Notes under the pieces: model-generated
The model's database searches: none
The model's input: only the letters and a program-made list of their open reading frames with translations
Told to the model about the DNA's origin: nothing
Shown here: piece by piece, positions 44,883-56,033 of the stretch
Numbering within the stretch: position 1 is the stretch's first letter
How the letters are laid out: each line of letters starts with the position of its first letter
Source: Gilliamella bombicola
GTDB taxonomy: Bacteria; Pseudomonadota; Gammaproteobacteria; Enterobacterales; Orbaceae
DNA: 64,000 nt
NCBI RefSeq assembly: GCF_900094945.1
Contig: NZ_FMAQ01000007.1
Span: 1 to 64,000, forward strand
Direction: 5' to 3'
Position numbers and translations under genes: made by a program

Positions 44883-45818
44883 ATGACTTATCGTATTGCA
44901 ACAATCACCTTAAATCCTGCTTATGATCTTTTAGGTTTTTGCTCAAAAGTAGAGCTTGGCGATGTTAATTTAGTCCAAACCAATGCGTTACTAGCTGCTG
45001 GTAAAGGCATCAATGTTGCTAAAGTTTTGTCGGATTTAGATGTTCAATTATCTGTTGGTGGTTTTTTAGGTAAAGAAAACCGTGATGGCTTTAATTTATT
45101 ATTTAAATCATTAAATGTGGTTGATAAATTTGAAACAATTGACGGTCGTACACGTATTAATGTCAAATTAACCGAAGAAAATAGTGAAGTGACCGATCTA
45201 AATTTTTCTGGCTTTACTATCAGTGAGCAAGACTGGCAAAGCTTTGTAAAAAACTCGCTTGAATGGTTAAAAGACATTGATATGGTTGCTATTAGCGGTA
45301 GTTTACCTGCTGGAGTATCACTTGATAAATTTACAAATTGGATGGAACAAGTTAAAGCGATTTGTCCAAAAATTGTATTTGATAGTAGTCGAGATGCATT
45401 GGTAGCAGGATTAAAAGCAAAACCATGGTTAATCAAGCCAAATGATAAAGAGCTTGAAATGTGGATTGGTCGCAAATTATCTACATTGGATGAAGTAAAA
45501 AAAGCTGCTATGGAATTAGTTAATGGTGGCGTAGACAATGTCATTATTTCGCTTGGAAGTAAAGGTGCATTATGGGTCACTAAAAATGAAGCATGGTTAG
45601 CAAAACCGCCTAAATGCCAAGTAGTTAGCACTGTGGGGGCCGGTGATTCAATGGTCGCTGGTTTAATATATGGTTTAATCACTGAGCAATCAATTAAAGA
45701 CACTTTAGTATTTGCATCAAGTGTTGCGGCTTTATCGGTTGGACAGGCTGGTGTGGGTATCGCTGAACGCCAAGCTATAAATAATATGCTAGAAAAAATT
45801 GAAATAATTGCTGCATAA
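44883..45818 (+). CDS. fruK: 1-phosphofructokinase
   Basis: FruK makes fructose 1,6-bisphosphate from fructose 1-phosphate. The 311-residue PfkB-family kinase opens ATITLNPAYDLLGFCSKVELGDVN and contains AAGKGINVAKVLSDL and VSTVGAGDSMVAGLIYGL (anion hole and catalytic Asp in GAGD). It starts directly after fruB and is followed 9 bases later by fruA. Its substrate is the effector that relieves Cra, so the operon is self-inducing. Confidence 0.97.
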   Translation: MTYRIATITLNPAYDLLGFCSKVELGDVNLVQTNALLAAGKGINVAKVLSDLDVQLSVGGFLGKENRDGFNLLFKSLNVVDKFETIDGRTRINVKLTEENSEVTDLNFSGFTISEQDWQSFVKNSLEWLKDIDMVAISGSLPAGVSLDKFTNWMEQVKAICPKIVFDSSRDALVAGLKAKPWLIKPNDKELEMWIGRKLSTLDEVKKAAMELVNGGVDNVIISLGSKGALWVTKNEAWLAKPPKCQVVSTVGAGDSMVAGLIYGLITEQSIKDTLVFASSVAALSVGQAGVGIAERQAINNMLEKIEIIAA

Positions 45819-45827
45819 GGAGTATTC

Positions 45828-47576
45828 ATGAATATATATATTATTGAAGGTAGTCATGCAGGTCCAGTTAATGGACGTTTAGCTAAAGCTGAATTAGCTC
45901 TAGCGGCAAATGCCTTAAATTTAAACGTAGTTGATAGTGCTGGATCAGCAGATGTTATTGTCGCTGTCGGTTCGGGAACCATTAGTGATAAATCAGTGGT
46001 AGGTAAAAAAGTTTATGTTGTTGAAGACTTAAATCAGCTTTTTGCTAATCCAAAACAGATTTTAACTGATGCACAAAGTAAAGCTAGTGTTTATGAACAA
46101 TCTGCTAAGGTGGCACCGACATCAACGTCAAGTCATGGTGTAAAACGCATTGTTGCTGTTACTGCTTGTCCAACAGGAGTTGCACATACCTTTATGGCGG
46201 CAGAAGCGATTGAAGAAGAGGCCAAAAAACGGGGATGGTGGTGTAAAGTTGAAACCCGTGGTTCAGTTGGTGTAGGGAATGAATTAACACCAGAAGAAGT
46301 CGCTTCTGCTGATGTTGTTATCGCAGCTTGTGATATTGATGTCGACTTAAGCAAATTTGCAGGCAAAAAACTTTATCGCACTAAAACAGGCCCAGCTTTG
46401 AAAAAAACTGCGCAAGAATTTGATAAGGCATTTGAAGAAGCAACCGTGTATCAACCAAGTGCTAATGCTTCGGTAGCTAAGTCTAATAAAGAAAAAAAAG
46501 GATTTTATCAACACCTTTTAACGGGTATTTCGTACATGTTACCAATGGTTGTAGCTGGCGGTTTGATTATTGCTCTATCATTTGCATTGGGTGAATTTAA
46601 AGATGTATTAAAAACGGTGAAAGTCTTAGAAAATGGCGTCGAAGTAGTAAAAGAAGTATTAGTAAACGAACTTGTTGGGGAGCCGCACTTAAAACTGATT
46701 GGCGATGAGGCTTTCTCTCTCATGGTACCGTTGTTAGCAGGATATATTGCCTATTCAATTGCCGATAGACCGGGTTTAGTACCAGGACTTGTTGGTGGTT
46801 TACTTGCGGTATCGACTCAAGCAGGCTTCTTAGGTGGTATTTTTATTGGTTATTTTGCTGGTTATTTAGCAATGTGTATTTCCAAATATTTACCATTACC
46901 AAAAACACTTGAGGCGTTAAAACCGATCCTAATTGTACCACTATTTGCGACATTAATAACCGGTTTAGTGATGCTGTTTATTTTTGGCGCACCTATCGCA
47001 TGGTTAATGGCTTCCTTGGATTCATGGCTAAATTCGATGAATTCAAATCCAAATACTGCTGTGATTTTGGGGGTAATTCTAGGGGGAATGATGTGTACCG
47101 ATATGGGGGGACCTATCAATAAAGCAGCGTATTTATTCGGAACCACATTAATTTCATCACATCAATATATGCCAATGGCTGCAGTTATGGCTGGAGGTAT
47201 GGTTCCACCGCTAGCTATGGGATTAGCAACACTTATTGCACGCAAAAAATTTGCTAAAACTGAACAAGAAAGTGGTAAAGCTTCATTGGTATTAGGTTTA
47301 TGCTTTATATCTGAAGGGGCAATTCCATTTGCCGCTCGTGATCCATTGCGCGTTATTCCGTGTTGTATTATTGGTGGTGCTATCACTGGAGGTATGGCGT
47401 TAGCCTTTGGTTCTCAGCTAATGACTCCACATGGAGGTTTATTTGCTTTAGCGATTCCTGGCGTGGTTAAACCAGTAGTCGGCTACCTGTTATCTATTGT
47501 TGCTGGTTCTGTTATTGCAGGTGTGGCATATGCATTTATTAAAAAACCAGAATCAGAATCTACAACCGTAGCTTAA
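45828..47576 (+). CDS. fruA: Fructose PTS enzyme IIBC
   Basis: This 582-residue permease has a degenerate IIB' domain (about 1-90), an active IIB domain with the phosphoryl cysteine in VAVTACPTGVAHTFMAAEAI, and a IIC membrane domain (about 225-575, opening HLLTGISYMLPMVVAGGLIIALSFA). Conserved GMMCTDMGGPINKAAY and SEGAIPFAARDPLRVIP segments line the transport site. AAGGAG precedes the ATG. It imports fructose as fructose 1-phosphate. The operon ends at the terminator at 47600. Confidence 0.97.
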   Translation: MNIYIIEGSHAGPVNGRLAKAELALAANALNLNVVDSAGSADVIVAVGSGTISDKSVVGKKVYVVEDLNQLFANPKQILTDAQSKASVYEQSAKVAPTSTSSHGVKRIVAVTACPTGVAHTFMAAEAIEEEAKKRGWWCKVETRGSVGVGNELTPEEVASADVVIAACDIDVDLSKFAGKKLYRTKTGPALKKTAQEFDKAFEEATVYQPSANASVAKSNKEKKGFYQHLLTGISYMLPMVVAGGLIIALSFALGEFKDVLKTVKVLENGVEVVKEVLVNELVGEPHLKLIGDEAFSLMVPLLAGYIAYSIADRPGLVPGLVGGLLAVSTQAGFLGGIFIGYFAGYLAMCISKYLPLPKTLEALKPILIVPLFATLITGLVMLFIFGAPIAWLMASLDSWLNSMNSNPNTAVILGVILGGMMCTDMGGPINKAAYLFGTTLISSHQYMPMAAVMAGGMVPPLAMGLATLIARKKFAKTEQESGKASLVLGLCFISEGAIPFAARDPLRVIPCCIIGGAITGGMALAFGSQLMTPHGGLFALAIPGVVKPVVGYLLSIVAGSVIAGVAYAFIKKPESESTTVA

Positions 47577-47593
47577 TATTGATAATATAAATA

Positions 47594-47622
47594 AAAAATG
47601 CCATCAAATGATGGCGTTTTTT
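47594..47622. terminator. Bidirectional terminator between fruA and the LOG-family gene
   Basis: GCCATCA (47600-47606) and TGATGGC (47609-47615) are flanked by AAAAAAT and GTTTTTT, so a U-tract forms on either strand. It lies between convergent genes. Confidence 0.88.
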
Positions 47623-47637
47623 ATCATCAATAATACA

Positions 47638-48213
47638 TTATTTTTTTACCCAACGCTGTAAGTCTTTAGGAATAAAGTGATCTATTTGTTGTAATATCAA
47701 TTGAGGATCTTCCGAAACGATTAATGTTTTATAAAAACTATCTCGAACAAACCCTTCGTTCACAGCATGTTGTAAAAAACTGAGCATAGGCTGCCAAAAT
47801 TCAGCTGGATTAAATAAAGCCACCGGCTTTTCGTGATAACCGATTTGCATACCAGTCCAGACTTCAAAAATTTCTTCTAGCGTACCTGTTCCGCCTGGCA
47901 TAGCAATAAAACCATCGGCAAGCTCAGACAGTCTTGCTTTGCGCTGATGCATATTATCCACCACTTCTAAACGAGTGATTCCGTGGTGAGCTGTTTCGGC
48001 TTTAACTAAACGTTCCGGGATTATGCCAATTACCTCGCCTCCATGAGCCAAGACTGCATTAGCAATAATCCCCATTAAGCCTTTATTACCACCACCATAG
48101 ATTAAACGCCTATGTTGCTCAGCTAACATTTTACCTAATTGTTCAGCATGAGCACGATATTCTGGACGATTTCCTTCACCAGCGCCACAAAAAACACAAA
48201 TATTTTTTTTCAT
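47638..48213 (-). CDS. LOG-family protein (TIGR00730, nucleotide 5'-monophosphate phosphoribohydrolase type)
   Basis: This 191-residue Rossmann-like protein has the family motif GGxxGLMG at IYGGGNKGLMGIIANAVL and the catalytic PGGxGTxxE in MPGGTGTLEEIFEVW. Plant and bacterial LOG enzymes release cytokinin-type bases from nucleoside monophosphates, and in bacteria similar proteins act in purine salvage. The ATG at 48213 follows a TTG one codon earlier (48216), neither with a strong ribosome site. It is a single-gene unit convergent with fruA. Confidence 0.9.
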   Translation of the reverse strand: MKKNICVFCGAGEGNRPEYRAHAEQLGKMLAEQHRRLIYGGGNKGLMGIIANAVLAHGGEVIGIIPERLVKAETAHHGITRLEVVDNMHQRKARLSELADGFIAMPGGTGTLEEIFEVWTGMQIGYHEKPVALFNPAEFWQPMLSFLQHAVNEGFVRDSFYKTLIVSEDPQLILQQIDHFIPKDLQRWVKK

Positions 48214-48361
48214 CAATTTTATTCTACCTTTTATATTACTTATCTATTATTTTAACACAGTAATCACAGAATTTGCTTACAAGCTGAGCAGTTGATTCTG
48301 TTTGGTGTTTTAGAGATTGACATTGTTGTTATAGATAGTTAATATTCTGCATGTTGAGTGT

Positions 48362-48437
48362 TCCTCCATAGTTCAGTCGGTAGAACGGCGGACTGTTAAT
48401 CCGTATGTCACAGGTTCAAGTCCTGTTGGAGGAGCCA
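48362..48437 (+). tRNA. tRNA-Asn(GTT)
   Basis: TCCTCCA (48362-48368) pairs with TGGAGGA (48427-48433), discriminator G and encoded CCA at 48435-48437. The anticodon loop CTGTTAA contains GTT at 48395-48397. The TTCAAGT-type T-loop is present. Confidence 0.96.
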
Positions 48438-48454
48438 ATTGTCGAATACTTAGA

Positions 48455-48479
48455 AACCTGCTTATAAGCGGGTTTTTTT
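48455..48479 (+). terminator. Terminator after tRNA-Asn
   Basis: AACCTGCTT (48455-48463) pairs with AAGCGGGTT (48466-48474) through a short loop and one G-U pair, followed by T5. It lies 17 bases past the tRNA. Confidence 0.85.
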
Positions 48480-49090
48480 ATATCAATAATATATGTATTG
48501 ATTCCTTTTATTGTTGTAACAAATGCGATTAAACCACATTTAATTAGGTATGTATATAATTTATATATCATTATTATAAAAATATATTTGGAGATATATA
48601 AGTTTAGTGGTAGCTTTTTAACATTTTTACATAAAATCAAATTCAAAATATGCGATAAACGCCAGAGGCTCAGATGGTAATTATGCATATTCCGTCAACA
48701 CAAAAAACAAAAAAGCTACGGTGCTAAATCAAAATTATGGTTGATCTGTAGTATTTTAGGATTAATTTATCATTAATACCAGAACCGAAAATCTACCGTT
48801 TATCTAAATTAAACCAGCAAAAGTAATTCAAAGTTGTGTTAAGCAATAACTTCCCCTAGAACCCATTAATAAGTGTGAGTTTATTTCTCTGCTAAAAGAG
48901 GTGCCTTTTTGTAAAAGGTATTTGATAAATATGTTGATTTTATTTGTTTTTTTATATTTTTTGTAAAAAAATGAACGTTTCCAAATCAAAAAATTCTACT
49001 TTTTCCTAGAAAAATCCCCTATGAAATTTTTATTATTAGCAACTTCTTTAATAAACAGCGTTTTTTTTATTTTTAAAATTTTTTCATAAA
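48480..49090. other. Long AT-rich gap before focA
   Basis: About 610 bases have no supportable gene. Short frames here are AT-biased and lack family features. A perfect CCTTTT-TGT-AAAAGG stem lies near 48904-48918 and could be a weak terminator. The segment between about 48650 and 48800 is less AT-rich and may be a decayed gene, but I cannot name it. Confidence 0.4.
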
Positions 49091-49096
49091 AAAAAC

Positions 49097-49138
49097 GTGA
49101 TCTGCCTCAATTTTTGAGTATACTATGCGTCTCATAAA
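49097..49138 (+). promoter_or_regulatory. Possible FNR-type box and promoter of focA-pflB
   Basis: GTGAT-N4-CTCAA (49097-49110) matches eight of ten FNR consensus bases. TATACT (49119-49124) and CATAAA (49133-49138) are candidate -10 elements; the second would place the FNR box near -42. Anaerobic control is expected for this operon but the assignment is weak. Confidence 0.3.
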
Positions 49139-49164
49139 ACCCTAGTTTTTTTGAGGATGTTAGT

Positions 49165-50013
49165 TTGAGTACCGATAAACTTGTAGATTCCTATTCTCCC
49201 GCACAAATGACCCAAATTGCCGAAGATATTGGTAATTACAAAGTAAATAAACCCCTATATAGCACAGTTTTATCTGCGATTCTTGCAGGTGTTTTTATCT
49301 CTATTGCTTTCGTGTTTTATATTACCGTAACAACAGGAACCGCAACTGTTGCTTTTGGTTTAGCAAAATTGGTCGGTGGTATCTGTTTTTCATTGGGACT
49401 GATGCTGGTTGTTTGTTGTGGTTCAGACTTATTTACTTCAACCGTATTAACCATTTTACCTAAAATGACTCACAAAGTGAGTTGGGCAAAAATGATCCGT
49501 AATTGGATTTTTGTCTATATCGGTAACTTTATTGGTGCTATACTGTTTGTCACAGTTATTTGGTTTTCTGGTCAGTATATGGTTGCTAATGGTTTGTGGG
49601 GATTGAATATTTTACAAACTGCTGATCATAAGCTACATCATACCTTTATTGAAGCTGTGTGTCTTGGTTTTCTCGCTAATTTAATGGTTTGTTTGGCTGC
49701 TTGGATGAGTTATGCTGGACGTAGTTTACTCGATAAAATGCTCATTATGGTATTACCTGTCGCCATGTTTGTTGCCAGCGGTTTTGAGCATAGCATTGCA
49801 AATATGTTTATGATTCCAATGGGCATTGTCATTAACAATTTTGCTTCTCCTGAATTTTGGCAAGCTGTTGGTGCATCACCAGATGCATTTAAAGAGCTAA
49901 CAGTAACGCATTTTATATTTAACAATTTGATTCCAGTTACAATAGGGAATATTTTAGGTGGTTTGGCTGTGGCGCTACCTTATTGGGCTTTATATTTACG
50001 TAAGCCGCATTGA
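49165..50013 (+). CDS. focA: Formate channel FocA (UUG start)
   Basis: FocA is a pentameric formate/proton channel of the FNT family. The 282-residue protein has six membrane segments, the GVFISIAFVFYITVTTGTATVAFGLAKLVGGICFSLGLMLVV core and ASGFEHSIANMFMIPMGIVI, with the conserved histidine in that motif and Thr in TTGT. The start is TTG at 49165, with GAGGATG upstream. The residues from here align with the first residues of the enteric protein, and no ATG lies nearby in frame. It is 68 bases upstream of pflB and would be co-transcribed. Confidence 0.96.
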   Translation: MSTDKLVDSYSPAQMTQIAEDIGNYKVNKPLYSTVLSAILAGVFISIAFVFYITVTTGTATVAFGLAKLVGGICFSLGLMLVVCCGSDLFTSTVLTILPKMTHKVSWAKMIRNWIFVYIGNFIGAILFVTVIWFSGQYMVANGLWGLNILQTADHKLHHTFIEAVCLGFLANLMVCLAAWMSYAGRSLLDKMLIMVLPVAMFVASGFEHSIANMFMIPMGIVINNFASPEFWQAVGASPDAFKELTVTHFIFNNLIPVTIGNILGGLAVALPYWALYLRKPH

Positions 50014-50081
50014 TTTTATAATATTTACCCTCATATATAAGAGGATAAATAGATATTTTTGTAAACCTGAGGTGAAAAACT

Positions 50082-52364
50082 ATGAGTAATTTAAACGAAG
50101 TACAAGCAGCTGCTTGGAAAGGCTTTAAAGATGGTGATTGGCAAAATAATGTTAATGTCCGCGATTTTATTCAAAAGAACTACACGCCATATGAGGGCGA
50201 TGAGTCTTTCTTAGCTGGCGCAACTGAAGCGACAACTAAGTTATGGGATAAAGTAATGGAAGGCATTAAAATTGAAAATGCTACCCATGCCCCTGTGGAT
50301 TTTGATACAAGTGTTATTTCGACAATTACTGCTCATGATGCAGGTTATATTGAAAAAGATTTAGAAAAAATTGTTGGTTTACAAACTGAAAAACCACTAA
50401 AACGTGCAATTATTCCGTTTGGTGGTATCAAAATGATCGAGAATTCTTGTAAAGCTTATAACAGAACTCTTGATCCTTTAGTTAAAAAAATCTTCACAGA
50501 ATATCGTAAAACACATAACCAAGGTGTTTTTGATATCTATACCCCAGATATTCTTCGTTGTCGTAAATCAGGTGTTATCACTGGTCTTCCTGATGCTTAC
50601 GGTCGTGGTCGTATTATTGGTGATTACCGTCGTGTTGCTCTTTACGGTATCGACTACTTAATGCAAGATAAATTTGCACAATTTAATTCATTACAAGCAG
50701 ATTTCGAAAACGGTGTTGATTTAGCAATGACTATGCAACGTCGTGAAGAAATCGCAGAACAACATCGTGCGCTTGGTCAAATTAAAGAAATGGCCGCTAA
50801 ATATGGTTACGATATTTCAGCACCAGCTAAAACAGCACAAGAAGCAGTGCAATGGACTTACTTCGGTTATTTAGCTGCGGTTAAATCACAAAATGGTGCA
50901 GCAATGTCATTAGGTCGTACGTCGACTTTCTTTGATATTTACTTCCAACGTGATCTTCAAGCAGGATTAATTACTGAAAAAGATGCGCAAGAAATTGTTG
51001 ACCATTTCGTTATGAAATTACGTATGGTTCGTTTCTTACGTACTCCTGAATATGATGAGTTATTCTCTGGCGATCCAATTTGGGCAACTGAATCTATCGC
51101 AGGTATGGGGGTTGATGGTCGTACTTTAGTTACTAAGACTTCTTTCCGTTTCTTAAATACTTTATATACAATGGGTCCATCACCAGAACCTAATATGACT
51201 ATCCTTTGGTCTGAAAAATTACCAAGTGGATTTAAAGAGTTCGCATCAAAAGTATCAATTGATACTTCATCATTACAATACGAAAATGATGATTTAATGC
51301 GTCCTGACTTTAATAATGATGACTATGCTATTGCATGTTGTGTAAGCCCAATGATTGTGGGTAAACAAATGCAATTCTTTGGTGCGCGTGCAAACCTTGC
51401 TAAAACACTTCTATACGCAATCAACGGCGGTGTGGATGAAAAATTAAAAATGCAAGTTGGTCCTAAAGAAGCGCCAATTACTGATGAATATTTAGATTTT
51501 GATACAGTATTTGCACGTTTAGATCACTTTATGGATTGGTTAGCAAAACAATACGTAACAGCATTAAACGCTATTCACTACATGCATGATAAATATAGTT
51601 ATGAAGCATCATTAATGGCATTACATGATCGTGATGTGATTCGTACTATGGCATGTGGTATTGCCGGTCTTTCTGTTGCTGCTGACTCACTTTCTGCGAT
51701 TAAATATGCAAAAGTAAAAACTATTCGTGATGAAGATGGTTTAGCGACTGACTTTGAAATCGAAGGTGAATATCCACAATTTGGTAACAATGATCCACGA
51801 GTCGATGATATTGCTGTTGATCTAGTTGAACGTTTCATGAAGAAAATTCAAAAACTTAAAACTTATCGTAATGCAATTCCTACTCAGTCAGTATTAACTA
51901 TTACTTCAAACGTTGTTTATGGGAAGAAAACTGGTAATACTCCTGATGGTCGTCGTGCTGGTGCACCATTTGGACCGGGTGCTAATCCAATGCACGGACG
52001 TGACCAAAAAGGTGCGGTGGCTTCATTAACCTCTGTTGCTAAATTACCATTTGCTTATGCTAAAGACGGTATTTCTTATACTTTCTCTATCGTTCCAAAT
52101 GCATTAGGTAAAGATGATGATGTGCGTAAACGTAATTTAGCCGGCTTAATGGATGGTTACTTCCATCACGAAGCAACAATTGAAGGTGGTCAACATCTAA
52201 ATGTTAACGTATTAAATCGTGATACATTATTAGATGCAATGGAGCATCCTGAAAAATATCCACAGTTAACCATTCGTGTTTCTGGATATGCGGTACGTTT
52301 CAATTCTTTAACTAAAGAGCAGCAAAATGACGTAATTAGTCGTACATTTACGCAAGCAATGTAA
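50082..52364 (+). CDS. pflB: Formate acetyltransferase (pyruvate formate-lyase)
   Basis: PflB converts pyruvate and CoA to acetyl-CoA and formate under anaerobic conditions. The 760-residue enzyme keeps the adjacent active cysteines in IACCVSPM (about 419-420) and the glycyl-radical motif RVSGYAVRF with the radical Gly735 near the C-terminus. TGAGGTG precedes the ATG. Codons are strongly biased toward the common ones, suggesting high expression. PflA at 52607 activates it, and FocA exports the formate. Confidence 0.99.
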   Translation: MSNLNEVQAAAWKGFKDGDWQNNVNVRDFIQKNYTPYEGDESFLAGATEATTKLWDKVMEGIKIENATHAPVDFDTSVISTITAHDAGYIEKDLEKIVGLQTEKPLKRAIIPFGGIKMIENSCKAYNRTLDPLVKKIFTEYRKTHNQGVFDIYTPDILRCRKSGVITGLPDAYGRGRIIGDYRRVALYGIDYLMQDKFAQFNSLQADFENGVDLAMTMQRREEIAEQHRALGQIKEMAAKYGYDISAPAKTAQEAVQWTYFGYLAAVKSQNGAAMSLGRTSTFFDIYFQRDLQAGLITEKDAQEIVDHFVMKLRMVRFLRTPEYDELFSGDPIWATESIAGMGVDGRTLVTKTSFRFLNTLYTMGPSPEPNMTILWSEKLPSGFKEFASKVSIDTSSLQYENDDLMRPDFNNDDYAIACCVSPMIVGKQMQFFGARANLAKTLLYAINGGVDEKLKMQVGPKEAPITDEYLDFDTVFARLDHFMDWLAKQYVTALNAIHYMHDKYSYEASLMALHDRDVIRTMACGIAGLSVAADSLSAIKYAKVKTIRDEDGLATDFEIEGEYPQFGNNDPRVDDIAVDLVERFMKKIQKLKTYRNAIPTQSVLTITSNVVYGKKTGNTPDGRRAGAPFGPGANPMHGRDQKGAVASLTSVAKLPFAYAKDGISYTFSIVPNALGKDDDVRKRNLAGLMDGYFHHEATIEGGQHLNVNVLNRDTLLDAMEHPEKYPQLTIRVSGYAVRFNSLTKEQQNDVISRTFTQAM

Positions 52365-52383
52365 TTGAGTTAATTAATTATTA

Positions 52384-52412
52384 AAATAGCGTCCTTAAGG
52401 GCGCTATTTTTT
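52384..52412 (+). terminator. Terminator after pflB
   Basis: AATAGCG and CGCTATT arms (52385-52391 and 52402-52408), extended by CCTTAAGG in the middle, are followed by T5 or more. It begins about 20 bases after the pflB stop and separates pflB from pflA. Confidence 0.9.
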
Positions 52413-52606
52413 TATCAAGATTAAAAGAATATTGGTGTCAACTTTTATTAAATATCAATATGATGATAATAATTGAATACTGTTGATATTTATTCGGTAT
52501 AATTAAACAAAATATAATTAGCGTCGATTAATATAATTGGTGTAAGCCAGATGCTATCGGCGTTAAAATTATTAAAAGCAATATGGGCAATGATTAGAGA
52601 TTATCT

Positions 52607-53386
52607 ATGGAACAACAAAATATTATTATGACAACCAAATCACCTATTAAAGGCCGCATTCACTCTTTTGAATCCTTTGGTACTGTTGATGGCCCTGGAA
52701 TTCGCTTTATTGTTTTTTTTCAAGGTTGTTTAATGCGTTGCTTGTATTGCCATAATCGTGATACTTGGGATTTAAAAGAGGGAAAAGAAGTCACTGTTGA
52801 TGAATTGATGAAAGAAATTGTTTCTTACAAGAGTTTTATTATGCCTAATGGTGGTGGCGTGACGGCTTCTGGTGGTGAGGCAACGCTACAAGCTGAATTT
52901 GTTACAGAATGGTTTAAAGCTTGTCATCAAGAGGGTATTAGCACTTGTTTAGATACAAATGGTTATGCAAGACAGCTCGATCATGTTGTTGATGAACTTT
53001 TAGACGTTACTGATTTAGTTATGCTTGACTTAAAACAAGTCAATGATGAAATTCATCAAAAATTAGTTGGTGTTCCTAATAAGCGGGTTCTCGAGTTTGC
53101 CAAATATTTACAAAAAATCAATAAACGAACTTGGATACGTTATGTGGTTGTTCCCGGATGGACCGATGATGATAATTCAGCGCATTTGCTTGGTCAATTT
53201 ATTCACGGGATGGACAATATTGAGCGTGTAGAATTGCTTGCTTACCATAAAATGGGGGCATATAAATGGGATACACTTGGCGATGAATATAAGTTGGAAG
53301 GGGTTGAAGCTCCACCAAGAGAAACGCTTGATAGAATCAAAGGCATCATAGAAAGTTATGGCCATTATGTCACTTTTAGTAAATAA
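52607..53386 (+). CDS. pflA: Pyruvate formate-lyase activating enzyme
   Basis: This is a radical-SAM enzyme that installs the glycyl radical on PflB. The 259-residue protein has the CxxxCxxC cluster motif as CLMRCLYC after [17 protein letters not shown], and the GGG/GGE segment [15 protein letters not shown] that binds SAM. Start 52607 adds about 13 residues relative to the enteric protein. An internal ATG at 52628 is an alternative, and neither has a strong ribosome site. A terminator and 240 bases precede it, so it probably has its own promoter. Confidence 0.97.
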   Translation: MEQQNIIMTTKSPIKGRIHSFESFGTVDGPGIRFIVFFQGCLMRCLYCHNRDTWDLKEGKEVTVDELMKEIVSYKSFIMPNGGGVTASGGEATLQAEFVTEWFKACHQEGISTCLDTNGYARQLDHVVDELLDVTDLVMLDLKQVNDEIHQKLVGVPNKRVLEFAKYLQKINKRTWIRYVVVPGWTDDDNSAHLLGQFIHGMDNIERVELLAYHKMGAYKWDTLGDEYKLEGVEAPPRETLDRIKGIIESYGHYVTFSK

Positions 53387-53405
53387 TAAATCAGCTGTTT
53401 GACAC

Positions 53406-53429
53406 AAGGCACAATGAATTGTGCCTTTT
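53406..53429. terminator. Terminator after pflA
   Basis: AAGGCACAA (53406-53414) pairs perfectly with TTGTGCCTT (53419-53427) around TGAA, then TT. It lies between convergent pflA and rarD. Confidence 0.85.
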
Positions 53430-53437
53430 AGTATCCA

Positions 53438-54331
53438 TTAAATTCTTTTGCGTTTTATTGTTCGCATAACAAAAATCCCACCCTCCAAAGCTAGAATGCC
53501 AACCGATAGCCAAATAAATCCATATGATACAATATGCTTTGATGAGACTGTTTCATGTAAAAATACTATTGAAATAATTGTCAGTAGTATGGGTTCTACA
53601 TATCCCAATAAACCAAATAATCCCATGGGTAGTAAGCGACTTGCAACAAAATACATAGCAAAAGCTACAGCAGTGATGATGCCTAACATAGGTATATAAA
53701 TATGGAAATGAGAAAGATCACTGATTATTTTGTCTAAACGATAGTTTAAAGCACAATATACTAGGCACCCTAGGAAGATAAACAAAAAGTCAGAAAAGGT
53801 GCCAGAAATGCCATCTATTTGCAATTTGCGCCTTATTATAAAGTATATTGGGTACCCCAGAGCAATAACAGCGGTTTCCCATGAAAATGCTCCTGTAATG
53901 TAGATTTCAATAGTAACGCCTAATACAGCTAGTCCAACGGCTATTTTTTGCAAAAAACTGAGCTTTTCTTTATAAACGATCTGTCCAGAAATTACCATTG
54001 CTAATGGTAATAAAAAATAGCCTAATGAGGCGGATAATCCATGCGCATTAAGTGGTGCCCAGATAAAAATCATCATCTGTATTGTGAGCAAAAACGAAGA
54101 AAATAATAACCCCAATAAAAGAAGCGGTTGTTGTTTTATTCGACTAAATAGTGCTGTTATAGCTGACCACTGTTTTCCTGCAATGATTAATACAACTATT
54201 GCAGGAAATGAGGTTAGTAATCGCCAACAAAAAATATCAACAACAGATAAGGGATGTAACAAAACTGGATAGTAATAAAGTAACCCAAATAAACATGATG
54301 CAAGTATTGAAAGTGCTACACCTTTTATCAT
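53438..54331 (-). CDS. rarD: EamA/RarD-type drug/metabolite transporter
   Basis: This 297-residue protein has ten membrane segments in two five-helix halves (EamA repeats). The opening GVALSILASCLFGLLYYYPVLLHPLSVVDIFCWRLLTSFPAI and ASLGYFLLPLAMVISGQIVYKEKLSFLQKIAVGLAVLGV match RarD proteins. The name comes from a chloramphenicol-sensitivity phenotype, and the natural substrate is unknown. It lies downstream of serS but behind the serS terminator. Confidence 0.85.
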   Translation of the reverse strand: MIKGVALSILASCLFGLLYYYPVLLHPLSVVDIFCWRLLTSFPAIVVLIIAGKQWSAITALFSRIKQQPLLLLGLLFSSFLLTIQMMIFIWAPLNAHGLSASLGYFLLPLAMVISGQIVYKEKLSFLQKIAVGLAVLGVTIEIYITGAFSWETAVIALGYPIYFIIRRKLQIDGISGTFSDFLFIFLGCLVYCALNYRLDKIISDLSHFHIYIPMLGIITAVAFAMYFVASRLLPMGLFGLLGYVEPILLTIISIVFLHETVSSKHIVSYGFIWLSVGILALEGGIFVMRTIKRKRI

Positions 54332-54348
54332 TTTTCCACCGTTGTTAA

Positions 54349-54373
54349 TAAAAAAGCGCTAACAAGTAGCGCT
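54349..54373 (-). terminator. Terminator of serS
   Basis: AGCGCTA (54355-54361) and TAGCGCT (54367-54373) form a perfect 7-bp stem. On the minus strand it is followed by TTTTTTA. It lies 24 bases past the serS stop. Confidence 0.88.
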
Positions 54374-54396
54374 ATTATATACATTAGAAGGCGCGT

Positions 54397-55701
<1,305 letters not shown>

Positions 55702-55842
55702 TTATTAATTAGGGAATATCTTTCTACTTCGTTGTTATTCTAATATAGATAACAGAACATATAAATCAAAAAGTAGATTGATTTATTGATATTAAAATTT
55801 GTGAGCTTAGTATACTAGAATTATATCGGGATTCAACCTAAA

Positions 55843-55919
55843 TGGCGCACCCGAAGGGATTCGAACCCCTGACCGCTCGGTTCGAAGCCGAGTGCTCTAT
55901 CCAGCTGAGCTACGGATGC
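55843..55919 (-). tRNA. tRNA-Arg(TCG)
   Basis: On the minus strand GCATCCG pairs with CGGGTGC, CCA encoded. The anticodon stem CTCGG/CCGAG encloses CTTCGAA with anticodon TCG (55883-55885). It is almost the same as the tRNA-Arg(ACG) 19 bases away. A UCG anticodon is not part of the usual enteric set (ACG and CCG), so it looks like a duplicated copy with an altered wobble base. Confidence 0.92.
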
Positions 55920-55938
55920 GGGTAAGAACGTAAAAAAA

Positions 55939-56015
55939 TGGTGCATCCGAAGGGATTCGAACCCCTGACCGCCCGGTTCGTAGCCGGGTACTCTATCCAG
56001 CTGAGCTACGGATGC
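55939..56015 (-). tRNA. tRNA-Arg(ACG)
   Basis: On the minus strand GCATCCG pairs with CGGATGC, CCA encoded. Anticodon loop CTACGAA has anticodon ACG (modified to ICG by TadA in enterics). It is homologous to argV-type tRNA and lies between tRNA-Ser and the TCG copy. Confidence 0.95.
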
Positions 56016-56033
56016 ATATTTTAATTTTTTAAA

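Noticed and set aside
45044..45829. 261-codon minus-strand frame opposite fruK
   Set aside because: It is antisense to a clear PfkB kinase; its length comes from codon bias of the real gene.
48416..48688. 90-codon minus-strand frame opposite the tRNA-Asn end and terminator
   Set aside because: It crosses a tRNA and its terminator, has AT-driven composition and no recognisable domain.
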